DNA of 64,000 nucleotides from Sphingomonas pituitosa NBRC 102491 (GTDB lineage: Bacteria; Pseudomonadota; Alphaproteobacteria; Sphingomonadales; Sphingomonadaceae), in contig NZ_BCYY01000020.1 of the NCBI RefSeq assembly GCF_001598435.1, positions 36,969-100,968 on the forward strand, written 5' to 3'. How positions within the stretch are numbered: the first letter of the stretch is position 1; the number at the start of each line of letters is the position of its first letter. Shown piece after piece: positions 9,329-17,980 of this stretch. The translations under genes and the position numbers were made by a program. The notes under the pieces were generated by a model. The model did not search any database. It saw only the letters and a program-made list of their open reading frames with translations, and had not been told where the DNA came from.

Positions 9329-10464
9329 TAGTCCATCAGCGCAGCGGCGTGGTCGGCGTCGCTGCGTACCTTCGCTGCGCCTATCCGGGCGGCATGCCGC
9401 AGGATCGTCTGGTCGCGCGCGAACAGGCGGCGGATGGCATCGGCAGCCGAGAGCGTGTCGCGGGCGGCGTAGGTTTCCGCGAAGTGCGGATCGGCGATCT
9501 CGGCGAAACCGCCCTCGTCGGGCCCGATCAGCGGCAGCCCGGAGGCCAGCGCTTCCCATGCGACGAGCCCGAACGGCTCCGCATCCGATCCATGGATCAG
9601 GCCGTCGCAGCTCGCCATGATGCGCGACAGCCGCAGCCGGTCATATACCGGGCGGAAGATGCGGATGTGCGGGCTGTCGGCGATCAGCGCTTCCAGCTGG
9701 TGCCGCTGCGGGCCGTCGCCCAGCAGCATCAGCCCCACCGGCAGATCGTTCGCCGCCGCCTCCACTGCCTCGATCACCAGCGGCCAGCGCTTCTCCTTGT
9801 GGTGGCGCCCCAGGCCGAGCAGCAGATGCCCCTCCGGCGGCAGGCCAAGCTGGGCAAGCAGCGACACGCGCAGCTTCTCGTCGCGCAGGTCCGGCGAGAA
9901 CCAGCCGCGGTCGATCCCGAGCGGTACCGAGGCATCGACGTTCAGCCCGCGCCGCTCGAATCGCTTGGCGAGCGCGGGGCCGTTGGTGACGAAGGCATCA
10001 TAATGGCTGAGGAAGCGCGCCATGTAGCGGGTGTACCAGCCGAACGCCTGTTCCACCTGCAGCGGCGTGGCGACGCTGTCGAGCCAGCGCTGCGGATAGG
10101 TGCCGACCAGATCGCCATGGGCGAAATAGACCTTCAGCGCATCGCCCTGCCAGCGCCCCACCGTCCAGGCCGGCAGCCAGGGTGAGCTGTTCTCGACGAT
10201 GTCGGGCTTGAGCCGGTCGAGCGCTTCCCAGACCGGCTCGTCCTTGACGAAGATGCGATAATTGCGGTCGAGCAGCAGCGGCGGGGCCTTGATCCAGTGG
10301 ATCGCGCCGCCCCCCGGCCGCTCCTCCACCGCCGTCTCGGCGCCAGGCGCGACGACGATCAGCTCGTGCCCCAGATCGGCCATCAGGCCCATCTTGCGGT
10401 CCAGATAGGTGCGCACCCCGCCGCCCGTGGGAGAGTAGAACTCGTTGACGTCAACGATGCGCAT
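9265..10464 (-). CDS. GT-B fold glycosyltransferase (family 1/4-like)
   Basis: A 399-residue cytosolic glycosyltransferase. The N-terminal Rossmann domain begins MRIVDVNEFYSPTGGG, with the acceptor-side glycine-rich loop of retaining GT4 enzymes. The C-terminal domain has GLGRHHKEKRW and the E-x7-E signature EPFGLVAWE, which binds the donor sugar nucleotide. It is the last gene of a three-gene minus-strand unit (membrane protein, DUF2141 protein, this gene), starting 8 bases after the DUF2141 stop. The stop codon lies inside the 3' end of the convergent GT39-like gene. A glycolipid or exopolysaccharide product is plausible but not shown. Confidence 0.9.
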   Translation of the reverse strand: MRIVDVNEFYSPTGGGVRTYLDRKMGLMADLGHELIVVAPGAETAVEERPGGGAIHWIKAPPLLLDRNYRIFVKDEPVWEALDRLKPDIVENSSPWLPAWTVGRWQGDALKVYFAHGDLVGTYPQRWLDSVATPLQVEQAFGWYTRYMARFLSHYDAFVTNGPALAKRFERRGLNVDASVPLGIDRGWFSPDLRDEKLRVSLLAQLGLPPEGHLLLGLGRHHKEKRWPLVIEAVEAAANDLPVGLMLLGDGPQRHQLEALIADSPHIRIFRPVYDRLRLSRIMASCDGLIHGSDAEPFGLVAWEALASGLPLIGPDEGGFAEIADPHFAETYAARDTLSAADAIRRLFARDQTILRHAARIGAAKVRSDADHAAALMDYYAGLLAARRGGAAAETAGAA

Positions 10465-10472
10465 GCAGGCCC

Positions 10473-10991
10473 TCAGTTGAGCGGCGCAAAGCCCCCGAGC
10501 CCGCGCAGATACTGCGCTCGAATGTTCACGTTGGTCACTCCGTTCCCGACGTGCACGATCGCCTGACGCAATTTGGGACGGCTGCGGCCGAGGCGCTGGT
10601 TCGACGGGAAGCCCGCGCCGTCGGTCCAGAAGTCGAACTTGTTCTTGCCGTCCCGGTCGTGGGTGAACAGCACGGCATAGGTGCCCGGCGCGGGCACCCG
10701 GATGCACATCACCACCGCGCCGGCGTGCGGCGTGTCGGCCCAGATGCGCCGGAAGGTCTTGCCTTCCTTCGCCAGGTCGCGATCGTCCTTGAGGAAATCC
10801 TCCTCGGTCGCGGGGTAGAGTTCCAGCTTCAGCCGGCCGGCGCGATCCTTGAGGCCGCTGACCTCGACCTGGATGGCGGGGCCGCGCCCGCTGCTGCAGG
10901 CGGCGGCATCCTCGCCGAGCACCTGTGCCGACGCGCCGGGTGCGGCGGTGGCAGCAAGCACGGTCGCGACAAGAAGGGCGGAGCGGTTCAT
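10473..10991 (-). CDS. DUF2141 secreted protein
   Basis: A 172-residue protein with a clear signal peptide (MNRSALLVATVLAATAAPGASAQ), so periplasmic or outer surface. The body matches the DUF2141 pattern: a beta-sandwich-like domain with GRLKLELYPA near the start, PAPGTYAVLFTHDRDGKNKFD and a final NVNIRAQYL. The molecular function of DUF2141 is not established. It overlaps the upstream membrane-protein gene by 4 bases and ends 8 bases before the glycosyltransferase start, so all three are probably one transcript and may serve one surface-lipid or glycan task. That link is inferred from the neighbourhood alone. Confidence 0.85.
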   Translation of the reverse strand: MNRSALLVATVLAATAAPGASAQVLGEDAAACSSGRGPAIQVEVSGLKDRAGRLKLELYPATEEDFLKDDRDLAKEGKTFRRIWADTPHAGAVVMCIRVPAPGTYAVLFTHDRDGKNKFDFWTDGAGFPSNQRLGRSRPKLRQAIVHVGNGVTNVNIRAQYLRGLGGFAPLN

Positions 10992-11896
10992 GCGTCTTTC
11001 CTCGTGAGCAGTGCATGCAGGCCGAAGCCCGCGATCAGGATCATATGGGCAACCAGCGACAGCCCGGCGATCAGCGCCATCAGCTCGGACAGCGCCTCGC
11101 CCTGGCCGATGATCATGATGGCGAAGCTGGCGAACAGCAGTTCCTTGTTCGGGACCAGCGGCAGGCGCCAGGCGAGCAGCCGCCCGGCGGAAAGCAGCAG
11201 CCAGATGCCGACCGAGACCTGCGGCATCGCGAAATGCCAGGCGAAGGCGACCAGCACCGAGCTGGTGATGATGCGCACGCAGTGGATGCCGAACACCCAC
11301 CACAGCTGTCCGCGGGGGAGCGAGAAGACCCGCTTCGAAAAGATCAGAAAGGGCAGCGACATCGCGAAGATCACCGCGATCGAGCCCATCAGCGTGTTGA
11401 ACTCGGCCGGCTTCAGCAGGTCGATGCCGAACGGCAGCGCGAGGGCGAGCACCGCCAGCGTCATCGCGTTGCCGGCAATGGCGGAAAGGATCGTCACGTC
11501 CTTCACCGCGCCGAACGGGGCCGCCACCATCTGCGTGCGCTGGCGCGCCCAGGCGTAGAAATAGGCCTCGCCCGAATAGCCGAGCAGCACTTCGTTCGCG
11601 ATCCGCTTCTTGTGGAGCGCGATCATCCCGTCGATCGGAATGCGCCACAGCTTGCGGAAGATGATGAAGTCGAAGGTCGGCGAGCAGATGTAATAGAACA
11701 GGAAAACGACGTAGAAGCGCGGATCGGCGGGCATGGCGAGCTTGGCAACCCCGCCGCCGAACAGCTCGCGCGCCAACCCCACCACCATCAGCAGCGTGAG
11801 CGCGCCGCCGAGCCACATCGGCCAGCGGCGCTTGATCTTCTCGACGGGCTCCAGCCCTGCCAGATCGGGTGCAGCCGGAACCGCTGCTTCGGCCAT
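10988..11896 (-). CDS. Polytopic membrane protein of unknown function
   Basis: A 302-residue inner-membrane protein with about eight hydrophobic segments and a short cytosolic N-terminus containing the basic stretch EKIKRRW. I do not recognise the family. A GTG 57 bases upstream (11953) would extend it by 19 residues; neither start has a strong ribosome site, and I prefer the ATG giving MAEAAVPAAPDL. It heads a unit with the DUF2141 protein (4-base overlap) and a GT-B glycosyltransferase, suggesting a flippase-like or lipid-modifying partner role. Charged motifs such as FRKLWRIPIDGMIALHKKR lie in loops and could mark a substrate-binding face. Confidence is high that it is a gene and low on function. 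Confidence 0.75.
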   Translation of the reverse strand: MAEAAVPAAPDLAGLEPVEKIKRRWPMWLGGALTLLMVVGLARELFGGGVAKLAMPADPRFYVVFLFYYICSPTFDFIIFRKLWRIPIDGMIALHKKRIANEVLLGYSGEAYFYAWARQRTQMVAAPFGAVKDVTILSAIAGNAMTLAVLALALPFGIDLLKPAEFNTLMGSIAVIFAMSLPFLIFSKRVFSLPRGQLWWVFGIHCVRIITSSVLVAFAWHFAMPQVSVGIWLLLSAGRLLAWRLPLVPNKELLFASFAIMIIGQGEALSELMALIAGLSLVAHMILIAGFGLHALLTRKDA

Positions 11897-12042
11897 GCGC
11901 GTGTTCACCGAAGCGTCCCCAGCCTGCCTGTTCAATCCATTCAAAAGCGCCACCGAAAAGACCGAAACACTCTCACTCTTCCGCGGATCGGCGCTCCCGG
12001 CTCTCCGGCGCGTCGCGCGACATCAGGGTGTTTCGCAACACA

Positions 12043-12091
12043 TTGCGGTTTATTCCGGCAGCGATTTGGGCGTTACAAAGGCAAACCGCAA
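12043..12091. repeat. Spaced 9-bp inverted repeat upstream of the membrane-protein unit
   Basis: TTGCGGTTT (12043-12051) and AAACCGCAA (12083-12091) are perfect inverse complements, 31 bases apart. They lie between the TonB receptor stop and the start of the minus-strand membrane protein/DUF2141/glycosyltransferase unit. The pair could be two half-sites for a dimeric regulator or the base of a long hairpin. Confidence 0.5.
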
Positions 12092-12144
12092 GTAGAGGGC
12101 CAGCCCGGCCCGGCCCGCCGCGCGCGCTGGAGGCGGCGCACGCC

Positions 12145-14211
12145 TCAGCGCATCGCGTAGCGCAGCCCGATCCAAAGCGTGCGCGGGGTGGCGCGTTCGA
12201 TGACGCCGCCGCCGCTGATTCCCGCCTGCACCTCGGCATCGAACAGGTTCTCGGCCCGGCCCTCGACCCGCAGCCTCCCCGTGACCGGCACGCCCAACGT
12301 GGCATCCACCGTCCAGGCTGAATCGAGCCGCGCGCTGTTCTGGTCGTCCTCGAACCGTTCGCCCGCGTAACGCGCGGTGATCGACGCATTGGCCGGCGCC
12401 GTCCGCCAGGCGAGCGTCGCCGAACCCTGGAAGCGCGGCGTCTGCGCCGGTCGCAGCCCGTCGAGCGATGCCGCGGCGCCCGAGGCTTGCACGCGGGAAT
12501 CGGCATAGGCCCAGGAGCCTGCCAGGCTCCACGCGCCGAGCGACCACCGCGCGTCCAGCTCGATGCCCTTTGCCTCCACCGCGTCGAGGTTCTGCCGCTG
12601 GCGATAGGCGCCAGACGCAGAGACGAAGCCGACGCCGGGGAAGGTCCCCGGGCCGCGCGCCAGCGTCACATTGGCGATCGCGCCGTCCAGCCGGTTCCAA
12701 TAGCCGGTTGCGCGCACGACGAGATCCGGCGCGGGGCGCAGATCGATGCCGAGCTCCCCGCCCCATAGCCGCTCGGGATCGAGGCCGGCATTCGCCGCCG
12801 TGGCGTCCGCCCCGGCGCGGAACGGGCGGTAGAGTTCGTTCAGGGTCGGCAGGCGCCACCCCCGATACCCCGCGGCCCGCAGCGTGACCGGGCCCAGCGC
12901 ATAGGCGGCACCCAGCCGCCCGGTCGGCTCCCAGCCATGGCGGTTGCCGTAGCGCGTGTCGGTGAGGACGGGACCGGATGCCAGCGGCACCTCGACCAGG
13001 CTGCCGTCGGTGATCGTCCAATGATCCAGCCGGCCGCCGGCATCCAGCGTCCATCCCCCGCCGGAATAGCCGGCATTGGCGAAGCCGCCGGTGGTGAGGC
13101 TCGCGCCGCCCGCGACGCGCCGCCGCGTCGGACTGGTGCCGACGAAGGTGTAGAGCTCGCGCGTCTCGCCGGAAACGCGGCGAAGATCCCCGCCCAGCCG
13201 CAGCGTCACGCCCCCGCCGACCGGCGGTGCGACTTCGATCCGGCCGCCGATGCCGGTCGCCGGGACGTCCTGCTGCACGACGGGACTTACGGTGTCGCGC
13301 GCGGCGGAGATGCTAGCGAAGCCGCTCTCGAACTGTCGCACCTGCAGATAGGCAAGCGCGGACCAGCCCCACTCGCCCTTCTGCCCGTTGCCGCGGCGGA
13401 CGAGGCGCAGGCTGGCATCGGCGCCCTTGCTCCGCACGTCGGTAAAGGCGGTGCCGCGGTCGCGCTGGTCGATAAAGCCGGAGACGTTGGTCTGGAGTTC
13501 GGTGCCGCCCCCCAGATCGGCGACGCCGCGCACCGCGACGCTTGCCTGCTCGTACGGCGCGGCGCGGTCGACGCGGCCGGGGTTGACGATCGGCACGAAG
13601 CCGTCGCTGCGGCCATATTGCCCGGCGAGGGTGAGGAACCCGCCGTTCACCGGCACCGCCGCCACGGCACTGGCGTCGACGCTGTCGCGGCTGCCATAGA
13701 AACCGGCGAGGTTCAGCGTGCCGAGTTCGGCCGGGGTGCCGCTCTCCAGTTCGACGGTTCCTGCGAGTGCGCCGGGCCCGGCAAAGCCGCTGCCGCCGCC
13801 GCGCGTCACCCGCACGCCGGCCAGGCGCCCCGGCATATAGGCGGGGAACGGCACCCAGCCGCCGAACGGATCGGTCTGCGGCACGCCGTCGAGCAGCAGC
13901 AGCGCGCGGCTGGAGGCATTGCCGCCCAGTCCGCGCAGCGTGATGCCCTGGCTGGTCGGATGCGCGGAGGTGGAGGTGGAGCGCCGGAACTGCGCGAGGC
14001 CCGCGACGTCGGCCAGCACGTCCTCGATCCGGTTGCTCGCCGTGTCGGCCAGCCGCGCCCGGTCGATCGTTACCACGTCATAGGCGGCGTCGCCCGGCGG
14101 CACGTCGAGCCCGCGGCCGGTGACGATGATCTCGGTCGGCCCCGATTCCTGCGCGATGGCCGGCGCCGCCACGCACAGCGCCGCGACGGCGCACCCCAGT
14201 CTTTCAAGCAT
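12145..14211 (-). CDS. TonB-dependent outer-membrane receptor
   Basis: A 688-residue outer-membrane active transporter driven by TonB-ExbB-ExbD. It has a signal peptide (MLERLGCAVAALCVAAPAIA), a TonB-box-like EIIVTGRG segment and a plug domain (about residues 30-150, with GITLRGLGGNASSRALLLLDG). The rest is a beta-barrel of alternating strands ending ATPRTLWIGLRYAMR. The substrate is not evident, and no B12 or other riboswitch is visible upstream. I chose the ATG at 14211 because it gives a proper signal peptide; a longer in-frame extension would lie inside maiA. Its start overlaps the maiA stop by 8 bases, so it is probably translated from the maiA transcript, an unusual arrangement for a receptor. 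Confidence 0.92.
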   Translation of the reverse strand: MLERLGCAVAALCVAAPAIAQESGPTEIIVTGRGLDVPPGDAAYDVVTIDRARLADTASNRIEDVLADVAGLAQFRRSTSTSAHPTSQGITLRGLGGNASSRALLLLDGVPQTDPFGGWVPFPAYMPGRLAGVRVTRGGGSGFAGPGALAGTVELESGTPAELGTLNLAGFYGSRDSVDASAVAAVPVNGGFLTLAGQYGRSDGFVPIVNPGRVDRAAPYEQASVAVRGVADLGGGTELQTNVSGFIDQRDRGTAFTDVRSKGADASLRLVRRGNGQKGEWGWSALAYLQVRQFESGFASISAARDTVSPVVQQDVPATGIGGRIEVAPPVGGGVTLRLGGDLRRVSGETRELYTFVGTSPTRRRVAGGASLTTGGFANAGYSGGGWTLDAGGRLDHWTITDGSLVEVPLASGPVLTDTRYGNRHGWEPTGRLGAAYALGPVTLRAAGYRGWRLPTLNELYRPFRAGADATAANAGLDPERLWGGELGIDLRPAPDLVVRATGYWNRLDGAIANVTLARGPGTFPGVGFVSASGAYRQRQNLDAVEAKGIELDARWSLGAWSLAGSWAYADSRVQASGAAASLDGLRPAQTPRFQGSATLAWRTAPANASITARYAGERFEDDQNSARLDSAWTVDATLGVPVTGRLRVEGRAENLFDAEVQAGISGGGVIERATPRTLWIGLRYAMR

Positions 14212-14845
14212 TCGGTGCGACTCGATCCGGATGGGCGGCGGCGAAGGCCGGATGCGCGACGGCCGCCGCTTCCGCCTGCAGCAGGAGAGGATAGGCATCC
14301 AGCGGCACGGCGAAGCGCCGGGCGTTGAACAATTGGGGCACGAGGAAACAGTCGGAGACGTCAGGAGCGGCACCGCCGAGGAAAGGGCCCCCGCCGCCGG
14401 CATTGCGAACCATCGCCTCCAGCGCCGTGAACCCCTCGGTCATCCAGTGCGCCGTCCAGGCCGATCGGGCTTCCGCGCCGGCGCCCACCTGCTGCTCGAG
14501 ATAGCGCATGACCCGCAGGTTGTTGATCGGGTGGATGTCCATGCCGATCACCATTGCCCGCGCCAGCGCTTCCGCCCGCGCGTCCGGGTCCACCGGGATC
14601 AACCGCGGCTCGGGATAGCGGGCGTCGAGCCAGTCGAGGATCGCCAGGCTCTGGGTGAACACCCGCCCCTCCGCCTCCAGCGCGGGCACCAGTCCCTGCG
14701 GGTTGCGCGCGAGATGCTCGGGGCTCCGCTGGGCATTTTCCAGCAGGGGCACCTCGTGGCGGACATAGCCCACCTCCTTCAGGTTCAGCGCGATCCGCAC
14801 CCGGTAGCCCGCCGAGGAGCGGAAATAATCGTGCAGCACCAGCAT
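14204..14845 (-). CDS. maiA: Maleylacetoacetate isomerase (zeta-class GST)
   Basis: A 213-residue cytosolic glutathione-dependent isomerase that converts maleylacetoacetate to fumarylacetoacetate in tyrosine/homogentisate breakdown. The glutathione site is the N-terminal DYFRSSAGYRVRIALNLK with the catalytic SSA serine motif, followed by NPQGLVPAL and the family signature GMDIHPINNLRVMRYLEQQ. The length matches the family (about 210-215). Other tyrosine-degradation genes (hmgA, fahA) are absent from the window. It begins 4 bases after the AI-2E permease gene stop and overlaps the TonB receptor start by 8 bases, so it is part of the long minus-strand run. A general stress GST role cannot be excluded. 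Confidence 0.93.
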   Translation of the reverse strand: MLVLHDYFRSSAGYRVRIALNLKEVGYVRHEVPLLENAQRSPEHLARNPQGLVPALEAEGRVFTQSLAILDWLDARYPEPRLIPVDPDARAEALARAMVIGMDIHPINNLRVMRYLEQQVGAGAEARSAWTAHWMTEGFTALEAMVRNAGGGGPFLGGAAPDVSDCFLVPQLFNARRFAVPLDAYPLLLQAEAAAVAHPAFAAAHPDRVAPNA

Positions 14846-14849
14846 GGGC

Positions 14850-15947
14850 TCAATCCTCGTCGGGATGGTCTTCGCCCTTCGGCTTCTTGCCGTTCTGGCG
14901 GGCGTTGCTCTCCAGCGCGACCTTGATCATCGCCACCATCGGATCGGCCAGCGCCAGGCCGAGGATGCCGAAGAGCGTGCTCGCCAGGATCTGCGAGGAG
15001 AGCGTCAGCGCCGGGGGCAGATCGACGGTGCGCTTGGCGACCATCGGAATCACCACATAGCCGTCGAAATTCTGCACCGCGAAATAGATGATCAGCGCCC
15101 AGATGCCGGTTTCCTGGCCCGCGCTGAACCCCACCGCCGCCATCAGCACGCCGGAGATGATCGCGCCGACATTGGGGATGAAGGCCAGAACGCCGGTGAT
15201 GATGCCGAGCAGCAGCGCCATCGGCACCCCTGCGATGCTGAGGAAGATCCAGGTCAGCACGCCTTCAAACAACATGCCGAGCAGGCGGCCGGCGAGCAGG
15301 CGGCGCATCGTCGTCGCCATGCCGCCCAGCATCTGCGCGAAGGCATGGCGCTGGTCGAGCGGCACCATCCATTGCAGCCCGCGCTCGTAGATGCGGGGAT
15401 CCAGCGCCACGAACAGGCCGATGATCAGGATCATGATCATGCTGGTGACCGCGCCGATCGCGGTGCCCACGGCGGTGGTGAGCCGCCCGATCGAGCCGAG
15501 CCCCTCGCGGACCAGCCCGTTGAGGTCCGACCGCCCTGGCATCAGCCCCATGTCCGCGGCCCAGCGCGCAACGCGATTGGCCTGCGCCTCCAGCGTGGTG
15601 CGCAACTGCTCCGCCTGATCGGCTATCTGCATGCCGGTGCGGTAGAAGACGAGGCCGAAAAAGGCGAAGACCAGCAGCAGCACCAGCGCGATGCGCAGGC
15701 CGCGCGGAATCGGCAGCACCTTGCCGATCAAGCGCGCGCCGCCGTCGAGCATCGAAGCGAAGACGAGGCCGCCGAAGATGATCAGCAGCGGCTGGACCAG
15801 CAGCACGACGAGCGCGATGCCCACGGCCATGCCCAGCCAGACGGCCGCCTTCTTGAACTCGGCGCGGGTTGCGGGGTCGCGAAACTCGTTCGGGCCCGGC
15901 TCGCGCACGACGCGGACGCGCGCGGACTCCAGCGGATCGTTGCTCAT
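14850..15947 (-). CDS. AI-2E family transporter (PerM-like permease)
   Basis: A 365-residue inner-membrane protein of the AI-2E exporter/PerM family. The N-terminal cytosolic part (ATRAEFKKAA) is followed by a pair of hydrophobic helices, a soluble central region (about residues 110-200) and a C-terminal block of helices including LLLGIITGVLAFIPNVGAIISG, the family's most conserved stretch. The C-terminus is hydrophilic and lysine/aspartate-rich. Members export small molecules or exchange ions; the substrate here is unknown. The start overlaps the lepB stop by 4 bases (ATGA), so it is co-translated with lepB. Confidence 0.9.
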   Translation of the reverse strand: MSNDPLESARVRVVREPGPNEFRDPATRAEFKKAAVWLGMAVGIALVVLLVQPLLIIFGGLVFASMLDGGARLIGKVLPIPRGLRIALVLLLVFAFFGLVFYRTGMQIADQAEQLRTTLEAQANRVARWAADMGLMPGRSDLNGLVREGLGSIGRLTTAVGTAIGAVTSMIMILIIGLFVALDPRIYERGLQWMVPLDQRHAFAQMLGGMATTMRRLLAGRLLGMLFEGVLTWIFLSIAGVPMALLLGIITGVLAFIPNVGAIISGVLMAAVGFSAGQETGIWALIIYFAVQNFDGYVVIPMVAKRTVDLPPALTLSSQILASTLFGILGLALADPMVAMIKVALESNARQNGKKPKGEDHPDED

Positions 15948-16840
15948 TTATCCTCGTGGGTAGGGTGCAGCGAAATGCCGAACCGGTCCCCACGGAAACC
16001 CGTGAACCACGTCAGCGGGTTCCAGGTGGAAGAGCCGTCGCGCGAAAAAGTGATGAATTCGGCCCGGCCGCCGATATTTTCCCACGGCACCGGGCCGCCC
16101 AGCCCGCCCTGGTCCAGGCCGAACCGGCTGTCGGCGCTGTTGTCGCGATTGTCCCCCATCAGGAACACATGATCCTTCGGCACGACGGTCGGCGGGAAAT
16201 TGTCGCCGGCGGAGTCGCCCAGATCGGCGACGTCGTAGCTGGCGCCGTTCGGCAGCGTCTCGCGGAACAGGGTCAGGCTGCAATAGGCCTTGCCCTGGTG
16301 CACGACCCGGCGGCCTTCGTAGAAGATCGAGCCGCCACGCTCGGGATCGGGGTCGCAGCGGGTGTTGCCGTCGATCGGCACCAGCCGGTCGCCCAGCGGC
16401 TCGCGCCGCACCGCCACGCCGTTCAGCCAGACGACGCCGTCGCGCACCGCGATCGTATCGCCGGGCAGGCCGATCACGCGCTTGATGTAATCGGTGCTGT
16501 GCTGCGGCGGCGTGACGATGACGATGTCGCCGCGCGCCGGCAGGCGGCCGAGGATGCGGCCGGGGATCGGCGGCAGCAGGTGGAAGGTCGGCGTGACGAA
16601 GGAATAGCCATAGGGATATTTGCTGACGATCAGCTGGTCGCCCACCCGCAGGTTCGGCAGCATCGATTCCGACGGGATGTAGAAGGGCTTGGCGATGAGG
16701 CTGTGGAAGGCCAGCACGCCCAGCACCAGCCAGACGAGACCGCGCAGTTCGGCCCACCAGTCGGTGCCTTGCCGGGTGGCGCTCTGGCGTCGCTCGCTCC
16801 GCTTGCTGCGCAACACCAGTTCGTCCACCCCCATCATCAT
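15944..16840 (-). CDS. lepB: Signal peptidase I
   Basis: A 298-residue membrane-anchored serine protease that cleaves signal peptides from Sec- and Tat-exported proteins. After a basic N-terminus, a single hydrophobic helix lies at about residues 35-50. The catalytic serine is Ser59 in IPSESMLP and the general-base lysine is Lys120 in YIKRVIGLPGD; box E is MGDNRDNSADSR. Three consecutive ATG codons are possible starts; the first overlaps the acpS stop by 4 bases. In many alphaproteobacteria lepB is followed by rnc and era; here AI-2E permease, maiA and a TonB receptor follow instead. Confidence 0.96.
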   Translation of the reverse strand: MMMGVDELVLRSKRSERRQSATRQGTDWWAELRGLVWLVLGVLAFHSLIAKPFYIPSESMLPNLRVGDQLIVSKYPYGYSFVTPTFHLLPPIPGRILGRLPARGDIVIVTPPQHSTDYIKRVIGLPGDTIAVRDGVVWLNGVAVRREPLGDRLVPIDGNTRCDPDPERGGSIFYEGRRVVHQGKAYCSLTLFRETLPNGASYDVADLGDSAGDNFPPTVVPKDHVFLMGDNRDNSADSRFGLDQGGLGGPVPWENIGGRAEFITFSRDGSSTWNPLTWFTGFRGDRFGISLHPTHEDK

Positions 16841-17247
16841 TCCTTTTCCGCCGGCACGGCCTCGATCATCACCATCGCGAACGCCCAGGGTTGATCGTCC
16901 GTGAGCGTCAGATGCACCTTGGCCACGTGTCCCGCGGGCGTCATGGCGTCAAGTCTCGCCTTGGCGCCGCCGGTCAGCGCGAGCGTGGGTGCGCCGGACG
17001 GTGCATTAACCACGCCGATGTCCTTCATGAACACGCCGCGTTTGAAGCCGGTTCCGACCGCCTTGGAAAATGCCTCCTTCGCCGCAAAGCGCTTGGCGAG
17101 CGTGGCAGCGTAATTGTGCGGTCGCTTCGCGGCCTTGGCGAGCTCCAGATCGGTGAACACCCGCTGTTCGAACCGCTGGCCGTAGCGATCCAGCGAATTC
17201 TGGATCCGCTCGATGTTGCAGAGATCGGAGCCGAGGCCGAGGATCAT
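16837..17247 (-). CDS. acpS: Holo-[acyl-carrier-protein] synthase
   Basis: A 136-residue cytosolic phosphopantetheinyl transferase that activates acyl carrier protein by moving 4'-phosphopantetheine from CoA to its serine. The magnesium-binding motif is GLGSDLCNIERI (Asp8), and the second motif AKRFAAKEAFSKAVGTG carries the conserved glutamate. The length is typical (120-140). It sits between pdxJ (4-base gap) and lepB (4-base overlap), a conserved alphaproteobacterial order. Confidence 0.96.
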   Translation of the reverse strand: MILGLGSDLCNIERIQNSLDRYGQRFEQRVFTDLELAKAAKRPHNYAATLAKRFAAKEAFSKAVGTGFKRGVFMKDIGVVNAPSGAPTLALTGGAKARLDAMTPAGHVAKVHLTLTDDQPWAFAMVMIEAVPAEKE

Positions 17248-17251
17248 GCGC

Positions 17252-17980
17252 TCACCGCGCCGAATCCATCAGATCCCGCATCCGCCGGACGACCGGCCCC
17301 AGCCCGTCGAAGATCGCTTCACCGATCAGGAAATGGCCGATGTTGAGTTCCATCACCTGCGGGATCGCGGCGATCGGCACGACATTGTCGAAGGTGAGGC
17401 CGTGGCCGGCATGCGGCTCGATGCCGTTGCGCGCCGCCAGCGCCGCCGCATCGGACAGGCGCTTCAGCTCCGCCGCCAGCGCTTCGCCGACCAGCTCGGC
17501 ATAGGCGCCGGTGTGCAGCTCGATGACCGGCGCGCCGAGTCGGATGGCGGCATCGATCTGCCGTGCCTCGGGCTCGATGAACAGCGACACGCGGCTGCCG
17601 TTGTCGCGCAGCTTGGCCACCATCGGCGCGAGCTGGTCGAACATGCCCGCCGCGTCGAGCCCGCCCTCCGTGGTGCGCTCCTCGCGCTTCTCCGGCACGA
17701 TGCAGACGGCGTGCGGGCGGTGGCGAATCGCGATCGCCAGCATCTCCTCGGTCGCCGCCATCTCCAGGTTGAGCGGCACGGTAAGCTCGGCGACCAGCCG
17801 GGCGATATCGACGTCGGTGATGTGCCGGCGATCCTCGCGCAGATGGGCGGTGATGCCGTCCGCCCCGGCTTCCGCCGCCAGCAGCGCTGCGCGCACGGGA
17901 TCGGGATAGCCGCTGCCACGCGCATTCCGCACGGTGGCAACATGGTCGATATTGACCCCGAGGCGCAGCTTGCCGGTCAT
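17252..17980 (-). CDS. pdxJ: Pyridoxine 5'-phosphate synthase
   Basis: A 242-residue TIM-barrel enzyme that condenses 1-deoxyxylulose 5-phosphate with 3-amino-2-oxopropyl phosphate to form pyridoxine 5'-phosphate, the ring-closing step of vitamin B6 synthesis. Family landmarks are RLGVNIDHVATVRNARG at the N-terminus, GADGITAHLREDRRHI, NLEMAATEEML, and ELNIGHFLIGEAIFDG near the C-terminus. The ATG at 17980 overlaps the pyrE stop by 4 bases; an apparent longer frame upstream is a pyrE shadow. It is cytosolic and acts as an oligomer in the family. Confidence 0.97.
   Translation of the reverse strand: MTGKLRLGVNIDHVATVRNARGSGYPDPVRAALLAAEAGADGITAHLREDRRHITDVDIARLVAELTVPLNLEMAATEEMLAIAIRHRPHAVCIVPEKREERTTEGGLDAAGMFDQLAPMVAKLRDNGSRVSLFIEPEARQIDAAIRLGAPVIELHTGAYAELVGEALAAELKRLSDAAALAARNGIEPHAGHGLTFDNVVPIAAIPQVMELNIGHFLIGEAIFDGLGPVVRRMRDLMDSAR

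Noticed and set aside
14120..14926. Plus-strand frame over maiA and the receptor start
   Set aside because: No motif and overlapping two confident minus-strand genes; shadow frame.
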